Part shown: positions 44,645 through 56,358 of the stretch, in pieces
Layout: every line of letters starts with the position of its first letter
Numbering within the stretch: the stretch's first letter is position 1
Assembly (NCBI GenBank): GCA_027257055.1
Contig: JAPVLO010000966.1
Span: forward strand, 248,001 to 312,000
Length of the DNA: 64,000 nucleotides
Reading direction: 5' to 3'
Source: Cephalopachus bancanus
Lineage: Eukaryota > Chordata > Mammalia > Primates > Tarsiidae
Made by a program: the position numbers and the translations under genes
The notes under the pieces: model-generated
Seen by the model: only the letters and a program-made list of their open reading frames with translations
Database searches by the model: none
What the model was told of the DNA's origin: nothing

Positions 44645-46110
44645 CCCATTTTTTTTTAAATGAACTTTTTATTTTGACACGGTTTTACTATAAAGTTGCA
44701 TGGATCATTCAGAGATGCCCCATCCGCCCCTTATCCAGTTTCCCCATTGTTACCATCTTATATTACTGTGGTACATCTGTCAAAACTAAAAAAAATTAAC
44801 ATTGGCACATTAATATTAACTCCACTCCAGACTTTGTTTGGGATTCTGTCAAAATTTTTTTTAGAAAGTAGGATTTCTAAAGAAGACAGAAAAGTTCCCA
44901 CAGTGGGAGGGGACCTGAAAAAGGTTGCCCTGTCGATTTTTCTATTCATGTTCTCTTTTCTGTTTCAGGGTCCCATCCAAGATACCACATTGCATTTAGT
45001 TGTTATGTGTCCCCAGTCTTCTCTGATCTGTGACAGTTTCTTTTTCATGACCTTGTCAGTCTTGAGGAGTACTGAATACAATAAATTTTGTTGTTCAGTC
45101 ATCCTGTAGAATGCTCCCTAATCTGCGTGTGCCTGGTGTTTTTCTTGTGATGAGACTGGGACCATAGGTTTGGGGAATGACCACCACAGAGGTGAAGCAC
45201 CCCCATTGTCTCATCCTACTGGATGGTGTGTGACATTCACACTGGTGATTTTAATCTGTATCAACTGGGTTAAGGTGGTGTCTACCAGGTTTCTCCACCA
45301 TAAAGTTACTATTTTTCCCTCTCTACATTCTATTCTTTGGAAGTGGGTCTAGCCAACCTAGAGCAAGGTGGTTGGTAGGGACTGAACTAAGCCTCATCTC
45401 CTGGAGGGAAGAGTAGCTAGTACGTCATTTGAAAATCTCTGTAAAGATTTGTCTTTCTCCTCTATTTATTTATTCAATAATTTATTTATATCAGCATGGT
45501 CTCGTGTATAATTATTTTATAATACAATAAATTTTGTTGTTCAAATTGTTTCAGCTTTGGCCATTGAGAGCTCCTCAGATTCCTTTGGTTTGCCCCCATT
45601 CTTTCATTTTTTTAGCACGTTCTTTCTGGTACTACAAGATGTTCCACGCTCTTGTATTGTCTCAGTCATCTCTCCAAGGAGGCTTCACTCCTCCTACTGG
45701 AGAATGGTGCTTAGACCAAGATATGAGCACTGGGTGTGCTTGTTGCTACCAGAGTGTCTTTGCTTCTAGGCTATCTACTAAATAAGGCCCACACACATAT
45801 TTATATTGTTTCTGTATCTATCTATCTGTGTATGTAGCAAGTTTCATGCTGATATCTCCAGCTCTATTCCAGTCCCCAGGACTCATTCCAACCTTCCCTT
45901 CTTGTTTATCTGTAACTTCCCTCTCTGACAGGGTGAGCAATCTGGTCCACCTTCTACCAAGCATTTACTTATTTTTTCAACCCTAGAACATCCTGTGAAG
46001 CTGTTTCAGAATCCTTAACCTGTATCCTATGGAAAATAAATTTATCAATTACAGTAGTGGTCACAGTTTCTTTCATCTTGAGCCTTAGAATTTCCAGCAA
46101 AACACTGTTT
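44645..46110 (-). mobile_element. Old L1M 3' UTR, antisense
   Basis: 'CCCCATTGTTACCATCTTATATTAC' order (variants), 'GTCCCCAGTCTTCTCTGATCTG' and 'GTGATGAGACTGGGACCATAGG' follow the reversed L1M 3' UTR over about 1.4 kb. Confidence 0.7.
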
Positions 46111-46313
46111 TCCCAAGTTATTTAGGCCAGGCCCTCTTATCCCTCAGTCCCTTGTCAGTGTATTTATGCCACGCATTTGTGATAAAGTGTGTGTCCTTTA
46201 TCAGTGTATTTCCCCCACCCCGGGCTCTGAATGTACCCTTCGCTATACTATACACTCGGACATTGAACTCTTGAAGCATCTCTCTCCCTGCGGTGAGCAC
46301 GACTCCAGCTCAC

Positions 46314-46328
46314 TCGGTAGAGGGCGCC
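46314..46328 (+). promoter_or_regulatory. CTCF-like motif
   Basis: TCGGTAGAGGGCGCC agrees with the CTCF core consensus (CCASYAGRKGGCRSY) at 13 of 15 positions, in a CpG-rich stretch. Occupancy is unknown. Confidence 0.5.
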
Positions 46329-46553
46329 GGAGGAGATGGCAGGAAGACCGGGCTCTTCTGACATCGTGAGCCGTGGAAGGCGGTGCGGTCCTGCGGTGCA
46401 TGCAGGCTGCGACTTTGAAGACTGGGCGTGGAGGTGATCCTTTCTGCAGCGCTCTCCGAAAAGGTCCCGGAGCCCCGGAGCAGCATGTGTGCGCCACAGG
46501 CCTGGGGCCGCTAGCCCCCGACTTCCCACCCCGCCCCGCCTGCTGTCCCGGGC

Positions 46554-46859
46554 AAAGTGGGAGGGGCGAGGAGCCGGGGGGGGGGGGGGGGGGGGAGGGC
46601 GCGGGGGGGGCGGGGCGGGGCGGGGGGCGGGAAGGGCGGGGCGGGCGGGCGCGGAGGGGGGCGGGGCGAAGCGCGGAGGGGGGGGGGGGCGAGGCGCGGA
46701 GGGGGGCGGGGGCGAGGCGCTTGGGGGCGGGGGGGGCGAGGCGCGGGGGGGGGGGGGGGGCGGGGGAGGCGCGGGGGGAGGCGCGGGGGGGGGGCGAGGC
46801 GCGGGGGGGGGGCGAGGGCGGGGGGGGGCGGGGGGAGGGGGCCACGGGTGGTGAGGGGG
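46554..46859 (+). repeat. Extreme G-rich minisatellite
   Basis: Almost only G with scattered C and A. The GCGAGGCGCGGGGGG-type unit recurs about seven to eight times. The longest pure run is 20 G at 46576-46595. G-quadruplex potential on plus, i-motif on minus. Long open frames of Gly/Arg and Pro/Ala on every frame are composition artefacts. Confidence 0.93.
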
Positions 46860-47948
46860 ACCACATAGAGCTGCCACACCTCCTGCAAGCCTCAGAAGGC
46901 ACCTTGTCCCCACTGTACGCCCACGCCACTGCTTTCCTGTCTGCTCACAGTGACTTATTGCCTGCCCAGTAACTTCCAGGCCAGCCCAGTCTGACAAAAC
47001 CCCTGAAGTCCTCTACCAGTTGACCACACCTCGGACAGGTATGAACCAGGGAAGATGACCCTCCTTGGGTACTCCCTCAACCATAGGGTAGAATGCAGAG
47101 TTCTTCATTAACTCCTCCACTTCCCTAGGACCATTCCCTCTTGGAGAGGTCAGCCTTGGCCCAGAAGAATGTGTCCTAATTTAAGGAGCAATCCAATTAG
47201 GGCACCTTGAGGACCAAGATGGTAGGATTAACAATGCAGACGGGTTGGTGCTCTGTGGCCCTTGGCTGTGGCAGGCACAGCCAGGCTGTTTAGCTTCCCA
47301 CCCCCAAAACCCATCCTTGAGTGTTCACCTGGAGTTTGGACCCGGATCCACTGACCATGGATCATCCATGCCTGTGTGTCTCTCTTTGGCTCCTGTGGAG
47401 CAGTGGAGAGTGTGTCTGATGTCTCTGGACCAGGTGAGCTTCTGTGAGGCAGGCTGGACTCGGGGACAGGCTGGCCACAGCCTCAGAAGTAAGTGGGCAG
47501 GGACGATAAGGAAACCAGGCTCGAAGTTATCCAAAGTTACAAATGAGCTTTTTCTCATTTGAACTGTGTTCTCTGTTCCCTGTGCTGAGTGTGACGTCCT
47601 GTGTTCAGTGATGCCCTTTGCAGAAATTGGAAGAGTAGGTAGCATTCACTCTCCCAAGCCCGAACTGGAAACACTGAGTGCTACAGCCTGGAAAGTTCGC
47701 GGTCACAGCACAGCCAAGGCTCTCGCATCCACCCTCCTTTATGTTTATGAATTGCCTTCTGTTTTTACTACAAGTGTGACTTCCGAAACAACATAGAGTG
47801 TGGTGCTGTGGGTTTGTACCTCATGTAAGTGGTATCATGTTTTGTGTATACTCCAGCAGCTTGAATTCTTTGCTCAACAAACACTGTGACTGTGAAATAT
47901 GTCCATGTTGATATATGCAGCTCTAGTTGAGGGGTTGGCAAACCTCCT
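46860..47948. other. No gene seen
   Basis: Unique-looking sequence with several short open frames of no recognised homology. May hold old repeats I cannot assign. Confidence 0.5.
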
Positions 47949-48205
47949 TTTTTTTTTTTTTAGTTGGAGTCTCACTCTGTCACCCCGACTGGAGTGCAGT
48001 GGCCGCTCCCAGCCACCCAGCCTCAACCTGCTGGGCTCTGGCAATCCTTCCGCCTCAGTCTTCCGAGTAGCTGAAATTACAGGTGCGCGCTACCACGCCC
48101 AGCTGATTTTTGATTTACTGGAGAGATGAGCTCTTGCCAAGTTGCCCAGGTGGGTCTCAAACCCGCGGGATCAGGCAATCCACTCACCTCAGCCTCCCCA
48201 AAGGT
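47949..48205 (-). repeat. Alu SINE, strepsirrhine type, left end lost
   Basis: Reverse Alu whose terminal part (the Alu 5' end) is missing or scrambled at about 48200. Confidence 0.9.
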
Positions 48206-48348
48206 GGGCCCCGGGGGAAACCTCTTTTTAAAGAGCCAGATAACAAATATTTTAAACTTTGTAGACCAAGAGGCAAATTGAAGATATAATGTAGGTACTT
48301 ACATAGTAAGAGGAAAGGCAAATGTCCATAAAACTTTACTGATGAAAT

Positions 48349-48486
48349 TCAAGCTGGACATGGTGGTTTATGCCTGTAATCCCAGCACTTTGGGAGGCGG
48401 AGGCAAGAGGATTACTTGAGCCCAGGGATTCAAGACCAACCTGGGCAACTTGGCCAGACCTCATCTCTACAACAAATCAAAAAATT
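48349..48486 (+). repeat. Alu left arm only
   Basis: Forward Alu ending abruptly after CAAAAAATTTGCC; no right arm. Confidence 0.9.
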
Positions 48487-48975
48487 TGCCTGGTTTTATT
48501 AGATACTCTTTATCAGATTTAGTAATTCCTTTCTATTCCTAGTTTTCTAAGTTTGTTTGATCTTCGGTGTTTTTGTTTGTTTTGTTTTTGACCCTACATG
48601 GACATTAGATTTTACTAAAAATTTTTTTCCCCAACTATTTCAAAGATTTTAGGTTAGTATGATGAACAATAATATAGTTCCTAATGTTAAAATATTCTTG
48701 CAAAAATTTTACTTGGTGAAGATATATCTTAAACTATATTGCTAGATTTACTTTGCTAATTTGTTTTGTTTAGTTGTTTAATAATGTAAGTTCTTAGGTG
48801 ATACTGGTTGTAATTTGTCTTCTTGATTGCTTTTAGAGTCAAGGGTATACTTGCCTAGTAAAATGAATTATCAAGTGTGACTTCCTTTCCTATGGCGTGT
48901 GGGAAAAAATTATATAAGATTGAACTTATACAGAGATTGGACGGTTCCTTAAATGTTTTGTACAAGAACCTAGAA
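48487..48975 (-). mobile_element. L1 ORF2 fragment, antisense
   Basis: 'TTTATCAGATTTAGTAATTCC' and 'TTCTATTCCTAGTTTTCTAAG' match reversed L1 ORF2. Decayed. Confidence 0.65.
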
Positions 48976-49207
48976 TACAACCTAGACCACATAATCTAGT
49001 CCCAGTGTAGTGGTTTTCTTTAACAAGTATTAAATACTATTCAGATGTAAGCCATCTTTAATAAGTTCTACAACTTTAGGAAACTTTTTCCTCTAGATTT
49101 TCAAATTTATTGTTGCAAAGATTGCCAAAGGAGAAAAAGACAAGACACATATATTTGTCACCCATGTAACTGTAAAGGAACTAGTACAAAAAATATATAT
49201 ATACATA

Positions 49208-49494
49208 TATTTTTTTTTTTGAGTTGGAGTCTCACTCTGTCACCCAGACTGGAGTGCAGTGGCCGCTCCCAGCCACCGCAGCCTCGACCTGCTAGGCTCC
49301 GGCGATCCTTCCGCCTCAGCCTTCTGAGTAGCCGGAATTACAGGTGCATGCTACCACGCCTGGCTGATTTTTTGATTTATTGTAGAGATGAGGTCTTGCT
49401 GCCCAGGTGGGTCTCGAACCCGCAGGCTCAGGCAATCCACTCACCTCAGCCTCCCAAAGGCACGGGATTACAGGCTGAGCCACCGAGTCCGGCT
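49208..49494 (-). repeat. Alu SINE, strepsirrhine type
   Basis: Reverse Alu flanked by AAAAAATATAT-like duplications. Confidence 0.95.
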
Positions 49495-49578
49495 AAAAAA
49501 TATATTTTTTAAAATTCCGAAAAATCAATAAAGAAAAGATAAATAACACAGTTTTTAATGAAGAAAGACTTGATTAAG

Positions 49579-49874
49579 TTTTTTTTTTGTTTTTTTTTTG
49601 TTTGTTTGGTTTTTTTTTTTGAGTTGGAGTCTCACTCTGTTGCCCAGATTGGAGTGCAGTGGCCGCTCCCAGCCACCGCAGCCTCGACCTGCTGGGCTCC
49701 TGCGATCCTTCCACCTCAGCCTTCCGAGTAGCTGGAATTACAGTCATGTGCTATCACACCCGCCTGATTTTTTGATTTATTGTAGAGATGAGGTCTCGAA
49801 CCCGCGGGCTCAGGCAATCCACTCACCTCAGCCTCCCAAAGGCGCAGGATTACAGGCTGAGCCACCAAGCCCGG
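49579..49874 (-). repeat. Alu SINE, strepsirrhine type
   Basis: Reverse Alu with a long T/G tail. Duplication (T)GATTAAGT on both sides. Confidence 0.95.
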
Positions 49875-49902
49875 CTGATTAAGTATTTTATAAAAAAGAA
49901 TC

Positions 49903-50190
49903 AAGCTGGGGGCAGTGACTCATGCCTATAATTCCAACATTTTGGGAGGCTGAGGTGAGAGAATTGATTGAGTCCATGGATTTAAGACCAGCCCGGGCAA
50001 CCTGTCATGAACTCATCTCTACAATAAATCAAAAAAATTTAGCCAGGCATGGTGATGCATGCCTGTAATTCCAGTTGCTTGGAAGGCTGAGGCAGGAGGA
50101 TCACTTAAGCCCAGCGGGTTGGGGCTGCGGTGGCCGTGAGCATGCCACTGCACTCCAGACTGGGTGACAGAGTGAGACTTCAGCTCAAAA
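49903..50190 (+). repeat. Alu SINE, strepsirrhine type
   Basis: Forward Alu only about 30 bp from the preceding reverse copy, forming a close inverted pair. Confidence 0.94.
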
Positions 50191-50399
50191 AAAGAGAATC
50201 AACAAAAAAAATCAATCAGCATTATGAAGAGATAGTCAACCACAACAGTAATCAGAAAAACTTAAAATTAAAACTTAATGAAATACCTCTACATGTCCCC
50301 TAGAAGGACTAAATTTATTTTATTTTATTTTTTGAGAAAGAAGGATTTATTGAGAGGGCAGAAAAGCTCCCAGAGCAGGAGGGGACTCGAGGGAATTGC

Positions 50400-50930
50400 C
50401 GTAAATACTAAATTTTAAAAGAATAACACTACCAAGTGTTAGTGAGAAAGTGGAGCAGCTGAAACGCTCATACACTGCTGGAGAAAATGTACCACCACCA
50501 GTACTACCATTTGCAAAAACTGGCATATGTACTGAAAGACACATCTAAACATATTCATAACCTCATTATTCAAAGTAGGCAAAAACTGGAAGTAATACTC
50601 ATGCTTACTAATAGTAGTACAGATAAATACATTATAATATTCATTCAGTGGAATACACAGGATTGAGAATTACAGCTACATGGAACAACATGGCTGAAAC
50701 TATTGAGTAAAAGAAGCAGAACTCAAAATAATATAGTTTGATTGTATTTATGTCATACTTTTAAAAGACAAAGTTAAACTGTATTGTTTAGAGTTACATG
50801 CACAAGCGATCATTATTACAATGAAGTCAGAAGAATGGCTTGCTTCTTGAGAAAATGAGCGAATTTCTATGGAAAGACGACTTGAGGGACTTCAAGAATG
50901 ATGGCAAGATTCTACTCCTTGAACTTGGTT
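50400..50930 (+). mobile_element. Old L1M ORF2 end/3' UTR
   Basis: 'CCAAGTGTTAGTGAGAAAGTGG' followed by 'ACACTGCTGGAGAAAATGTA' and 'GGAATACACAGGATTGAGAA' follow the L1M 3' order. Confidence 0.65.
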
Positions 50931-50962
50931 GTATACATACTAGTATTATGGCAGAAAGGGGC

Positions 50963-51381
50963 TGGTAGCAATTAAAGGTATTTCCTTTTGAAAGTCAAGC
51001 AGCAAGCTCTAAAGACCTGCCAGGCCAGGTTTGTTTGAAAAGCAAAGACTGACATGGAAATGCAAAAGAGTACCTAATTCACAAACTTAACCGACTGCTC
51101 TCCTTATCAGTTTACAGCCCCTACTCACCCTGCATTTCCTGGAGACCATTTGTTCTTTGAAAGATCTGACTTTGCTGAGCACAGCCTTGTAAATTCCAAA
51201 GAAAATGTGTAATTGCTCAACACGACTTCCCTGCCTTACCAAAACAAAGGTATAAGACCCCTCTTCTCCCGTTCTGGGGGGCTCGGCCTGGGAGCATTAG
51301 CCCACCGAGTCCACCGGCATAATAAAGTTGCCACTTCCGATAGTAGTCTCAGTGTCACGACCTCTCTGTCTTCCCGCTACA
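50963..51381 (+). mobile_element. ERV array: left LTR of unit A
   Basis: LTR of about 420 bp (TGGTAGCA to CTACA) with TATAAGA at 51251 and AATAAA at 51321-51326. It matches the LTR at 56359-56793 along its length but with many differences. The start may be about 14 bp further left, because a CAGAAAGGGGC tract precedes both copies. Confidence 0.88.
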
Positions 51382-51387
51382 TTATTC

Positions 51388-51405
51388 TGGTGCATTGGCT
51401 GGGAA
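51388..51405 (+). other. Primer-binding site, tRNA-Gly-like
   Basis: TGGTGCATTGGCTGGGAA lies 6 bp after the LTR. It is complementary to the 3' end of tRNA-Gly(GCC) except for one position. Confidence 0.75.
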
Positions 51406-53649
51406 AGGAGAGTTCGGAGATGGTGTGTTCCACCTCCTTTGTCATTGGGGTATGACCTCCAGGGTGACGGGAAGGGCAATCTCACCTGGCGTGCAATGGA
51501 TCTTTTGATCCATAGAAGGGAGGCCCCTCCTGGGGCACTGAGGCTCAGACCATGAAAGCACAACAGGGACCCAAGAGGCGAGGAACTATCATGAGGACGA
51601 CCACCTGATGAAAAGGACAGAAAGACCACCTGATAGAAAGGGTAGGAACAAGGGCCTTTGCATAGACCTGTCAACAGATGGCAGAAGGAGAGCTTGATTA
51701 CCTCCCAGAGTCTGCTAGTTATCTCCAGTCTGAAGGAAAGGGCTAAAAGGCAGTGGAAGGCAACACTGTCTGAAGATGAACCCGTAGACTCCTAGGATTA
51801 GGGCAGAGGGTTGAAGAATGTGCTGTGTGATTGTGTGTGAATGAGACAGATGGTGGGAGGCTCCGCATAAAGTTAGTCTGCGTTGGGGGTGTACCAACCT
51901 GCCAATTGCTAAGAGGTGTCTGAGATATCGTCACAAGTATGGCTGGAGGGGGACAAAGTGGATGTTTCCCATGCCCCTCATTCTCTTGTTTGTGTGTGTC
52001 TGTCATTTTGAATCTGCTGAGGAGCTGGTTGGGTTATTATGCTTTATTTGATGGGATATGTCGTCTTTTAAAAACTTGATTGGTGCTGTTTCTTTATGTC
52101 ATTTTATGTTTCCCTCCACTTATTTGTGTGGTGTTTCTCCCAACCTGTTGACACTGTTAAAATTCTTGCCTTTTGTTGTTAAGGTTGTGGGAAAATTGCC
52201 TGCTGCATATGTGAAGTACTACCGGTTATCTTGAATTCTTTCCCAGGACCACACCCCCTCCCGTCCTTAGCCTGTGTTCTCCTTCGTGAATTCTGAACGA
52301 ATTCATTCTAATCCACCTGTAAAGAAACATAGATATGTCTCTTATATGCATTAGCTAACTCAATGCAAGTTAATGCTAGCCTTCGAGAAAAAAATTTTTG
52401 TAATCTTTCTCTGGTAACTAAGGGACTGAATAGACTGTTCTTGTTTTCAAATGCTAAAAGCCAGGTTAGTTGAAAGTAAGTCTGTTTCTAAAGGTTTAGG
52501 CCTTGCCTAAGATCATAATCAATTGTTTGTCCCTGTAAAACTGTTGGGAAGTCTCTTAAAGTGATTTAATGTACGCTAAGTCCCTACTTTATATTGTAAT
52601 GCTAGATAACACTACTGCTTGCTTTTTTGGCTATGCCTAACTAGCACACCTCTTACAAGACTGGTAAAGCTTTAAATGCTGAATACTTTGCAGGACTTAA
52701 TAAGGCATGGGAACTGGTCATTCCCACCTGATTAAGTCACCTTGCAAGCTTGGTACTTCACCTAAGGGACAGGTCAAATACTAGGCACACTCTGTGGTGC
52801 ATAGAGTGGGACCTGGTCACTCTCATTTAATTGTCCACATCAATTTTGCCTGCTCATAATTAGGAATAAGTAGAAACAGATCATTTTACATCTACATGGT
52901 CTGTTCACTTTAAAAAGGTTTTGTACCAGGCCGTTTTGTAGGCATCATTGGAAAGCTGTGGAGCAAAAAAAGAAGGGGGGGGCTTCAAGAAGGACTGAGA
53001 ACACTCAGCTTGGAAGAAGCCATCAGGGTTCTAGGGATTCCTGGCATTGCTGTTTATGACTTTATTTAGTTATTTGTTTTAGAGTTCTCCTTTGAGGAAT
53101 AAATAGCAAATGTTCAAAACAAATTCAGGGTTTTCAAGAAACACGACCAAGAAAATGTGTAACAATCTATACCCTCAGACACCCCATTGGGACAGATTTT
53201 AAATAATTAAAGCAATTTAAAATTATGTGATTTAAGATTTTAAAATAATAATAATAAGTACATTATTAAAAATCAAAATTGAACTCACTACAAGTTAACG
53301 GATAATAAAATTTGGAAAGGAACAAAACTATCAGGCAATTAAATTCACTTTGTAGACCTAGGGGGAAAAAAGGTCAAAAGTTCCATATACAGAGGCATTT
53401 TTAAAAATTTTATTTCACTACGTTGCAAACAAGATTATATCCTATAGAACATTAAATACCAAACTCCAGAGGCTTGACTCAGGACTACAAATACAACCCC
53501 CCAATTATAGAAAGCGTCTGAAGTTCTTAGAAATTGAGACATTAAGAAGAAGAAAAAAAGAGGAGAAGAACTCCAAAATGAGCACCAGCCATAAGAAAGG
53601 TAAACAAACATATTGGCAGTTGCCAATAAAGGCAAAGCTCTAGCCACCC

Positions 53650-54060
53650 AAAAGAGGCCTGATAAGGATAAACCTGCTAAGGGGGATGGTATCAACTGCA
53701 ATGAATGTGGTCAATCTGGGCACTTAAAGCACAATTGGTTCTTGATGGCCTAAGCCCCCCAGGACCTTGTCCAATATCTGGACTAAAAAGCCATTGAAAG
53801 AGATGGTGTGTCCTCTCCTGAAGAGAGGGGGAAAACACCTAGCTCGATAATAGTGGCCATTAACTGAACGGGAAGAGGCACAGCCCAGCCCAGTGCTCTG
53901 TTTGACATCACCCCAGAGAATCCTTGGGTCTATGTGAACGTGGCTGGGGTCCAAATTAATTTCTTAATTAATACTGAGGCTCAGTTATTAGCCCTTGTGC
54001 TCATACTAAAACCTGCTCTCTGGTGGGAGTTAAGGGTGTTCCAAAAGTTAAATGTTTCAC
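53650..54060 (+). pseudogene. Unit A: retroviral nucleocapsid-protease remnant
   Basis: A zinc-knuckle pattern starts at about 53696, with C, C and H in place but the last Cys replaced (TGG for TGT/TGC). A second knuckle-like stretch has a stop codon. The protease region follows at about 53920-54000, with the active-site Asp changed to Asn and Gly changed to Glu. Nonfunctional. Confidence 0.8.
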
Positions 54061-54954
54061 CTAACAGTTACTAAAAGGTAAATTCAAATTATAACTATAA
54101 AAGGTTATCTGTAAATAAATAAAAAAGGAAAGCAAAAAGCAAAGGAAAAAAGGTTGTTGGTGTACAAATAAGGTTTTAGTAAGAAAACAAAAAAAAGAGA
54201 AATATAAAAGATAATATATTTTTATCTAAAAAAGAAATCTTACTTGGTAAATTTCTGTCCTATAATAAAGTAAATATCTGAGAATTTTTAAAAAGGGGGT
54301 AAAGAACAAAAATAAAATAGTTTAAGCATGCCAAAAATGATATGAGAAAAGTTTATGAAAAAAAATGTATGTCCAGAAGAAATTCTATAAATAATCTAGG
54401 CATAATAAAGTCTTTTCTGAATGCAAGTCTCCAAACATTTTTGGATTTCTCTTAAAAATTTATATAAAATTTAATTGAGTGCCTGGTTTAAATTATAGTC
54501 TAAAACAATCTGTCAGGCTACCATTATTGTCCAGAAATACATTAAAAAATCCAAAAGGCTGGTACTTATAATAAAGCCACAGAAATTAAAGTTTATCATT
54601 TAAGTTATGCTAATAACTTCAGGTCTTGTAGATTTTGTACAAATGATAAATCAGCCACTAGCTATAATTGTCAAAATGTATGCCTGACTTTATTCCTTTT
54701 ATTGAGCCAGAATCCAGTAATTTCATGCCCACTTAACGATCATGCAAAAATTCCAGTCAGTGCCTGTAAACAATGCCACTGCTGAAACAAATCTGGATAC
54801 CTCAAGTCAGGGAGAGATTTTCAATCTCTGGCTAGGCAGGACTGCACCCACTATCAGCTCTGAAGAAATTACAGAAGATGGACCTTCACCCCTCAGCACC
54901 CCAAATGATTATGGGATCGAAAAGTCTCTAAAGAATAAATAATTGAGCAGGGTA

Positions 54955-55100
54955 GCTAGCACAGGCTAGACATAAATAAATTTCCTATAGGTAGGTTTTA
55001 AAAGGCATTCAAACGTTTCTACTGCAGGCCGAGTGGCAACCTATCCCACCCCTTGGCAAATCCAGGGAAAACTCCATCAGATATAGAACTAGGACAGTAC
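54955..55100 (+). mobile_element. Unit A: piece resembling the 5' end of another LTR
   Basis: TAGCACAGGCTAGACATAAA onward aligns with the start of the solo LTR at 5107-5245 at roughly three-quarters identity by eye. It differs from the array's own LTR. Similarity stops at both ends. Confidence 0.65.
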
Positions 55101-55629
55101 AATCTTTTAATTTGTGGTATAGCATAATAATCACTAGAAATCCGTTGGAGACACGAGTAAACTGAACATAGGTTTTTGGTATTGCATCGCTCAGGATTCA
55201 AGTCCCTGAAATAGAATTTGTTAAACCTTTGAAATTGTTTAATGGTAGGCCTTTTTCCTACACCTCTGAAGAAAAGGGAGCCACAAATATAAATGCTCAT
55301 AAGGAAATGTGTTGTCCATTTGGGACAAATTTTAATCACAGTTTATAAGCTTACTTCCCTAGACACTTCCTGGACCATGAAAAACTTAAACATCCTAGGG
55401 GAATAAATGTTGCTAAAAATTGAAGAAAGGAAGGACCCAACCAAGAACTGTAAGAAAAGAAAAAAGGACCCTAAGGGTGGTCCTGTTCCTATACTAGTCT
55501 ATAGAATTTAAATACCTAACTTCTCTATCACGACAAAACCCCTCTATGAAGCCTCAAGGGGGGGTAAACAGGAGCCCCTGCTATAAGAAAAGGCCCAGAA
55601 ACAGGCCTTTGAATAAATTAAACAGACTT

Positions 55630-56046
55630 CTCACCTTTGCCTTTTAAAATTCTTTATGGGCGGCCACCCCCTCTCATTAAGGGCATACAGGGAGACTTAA
55701 AGGAATTAGGAAGTCTTAACCTAAAACAGCAAATTCAAGCCTTAGGTTCAGTCCTAAATGCCATCCATTGTCAAGTCAGAGAATGATTGCCAATTAGTTT
55801 AACTACCAATGCCCATTCTTTTAAGCCAGGTGATATGGTATGGGTAAAAGAATGGAATGTACAACCTCTAAAGCCCCTTTGGAGGGGGTCATTTACTGTT
55901 ATTTTATATAGCAGAATTAAGCTGGCCTTCCAGGACTGGGAGTGCACCACAGATTCGGCAGTACCCCTTAAGCTGACACTTTGGAAAGTCACCGAGCCCG
56001 ACAGAGGACCTGGAACAAATTTCTCCAGCCCTGCTCTGGAAGCCTG
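55630..56046 (+). pseudogene. Unit A: integrase C-terminal remnant
   Basis: Encodes a degraded integrase tail, including the 'KPGDMVWVKEW' segment of the gammaretroviral C-terminal domain. One stop lies near 55785, and the final 86-codon frame stays open to 56046. Confidence 0.82.
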
Positions 56047-56358
56047 AGTATACTTCAGCCCTGCTTCAGTCACACACTGGAGGCTGACTGATCAATGCAT
56101 GGCAGAAGATTGAGGATTCAGCTTAAGACCATTGTTTTGCTTTGTCAACCTTTATCTATGCTAAACTATTTGTCATTTTAATTGCTGTAAAACTGACTTT
56201 ATTTGCTATAGTATGGCAGGATGCAGCAAATGCTCAAATATATTTCCTGTATGATTGAGTGAATAAATGCAGAAACACATGTAGCTGATTTGGGATCAGC
56301 AGTTGGCCTCACCTGGGCTGATTGAATATCTCCCACTAGCCCAGCAGCAGAAAGGGGT

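Larger units (their letters stand above)
51382..56358 (+). mobile_element. Defective gammaretrovirus-like provirus, internal unit A
   Basis: Order: primer site, about 2.1 kb with no recognisable gag matrix or capsid, a nucleocapsid/protease remnant, an AT-rich stretch, a ~140-bp piece resembling another LTR, an integrase C-terminal remnant, a short possible env signal-peptide remnant near 56.15 kb, then an AAAGGGG polypurine tract. Reverse transcriptase, RNase H and nearly all of env are absent. Frames carry stops. An old copy that cannot make its own proteins. Confidence 0.88.

Noticed and set aside
46243..46997. Overlapping open frames of 100-250 codons rich in Pro/Ala or Gly/Arg on both strands
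   Set aside because: They follow from the G/C-only composition, which excludes stop codons in every frame. No domain or conserved start is visible.
55787..56047. 86-codon integrase-tail frame as a domesticated viral gene
   Set aside because: The upstream part has a stop, its own start is arbitrary, and unit B could not be compared because it runs off the edge.
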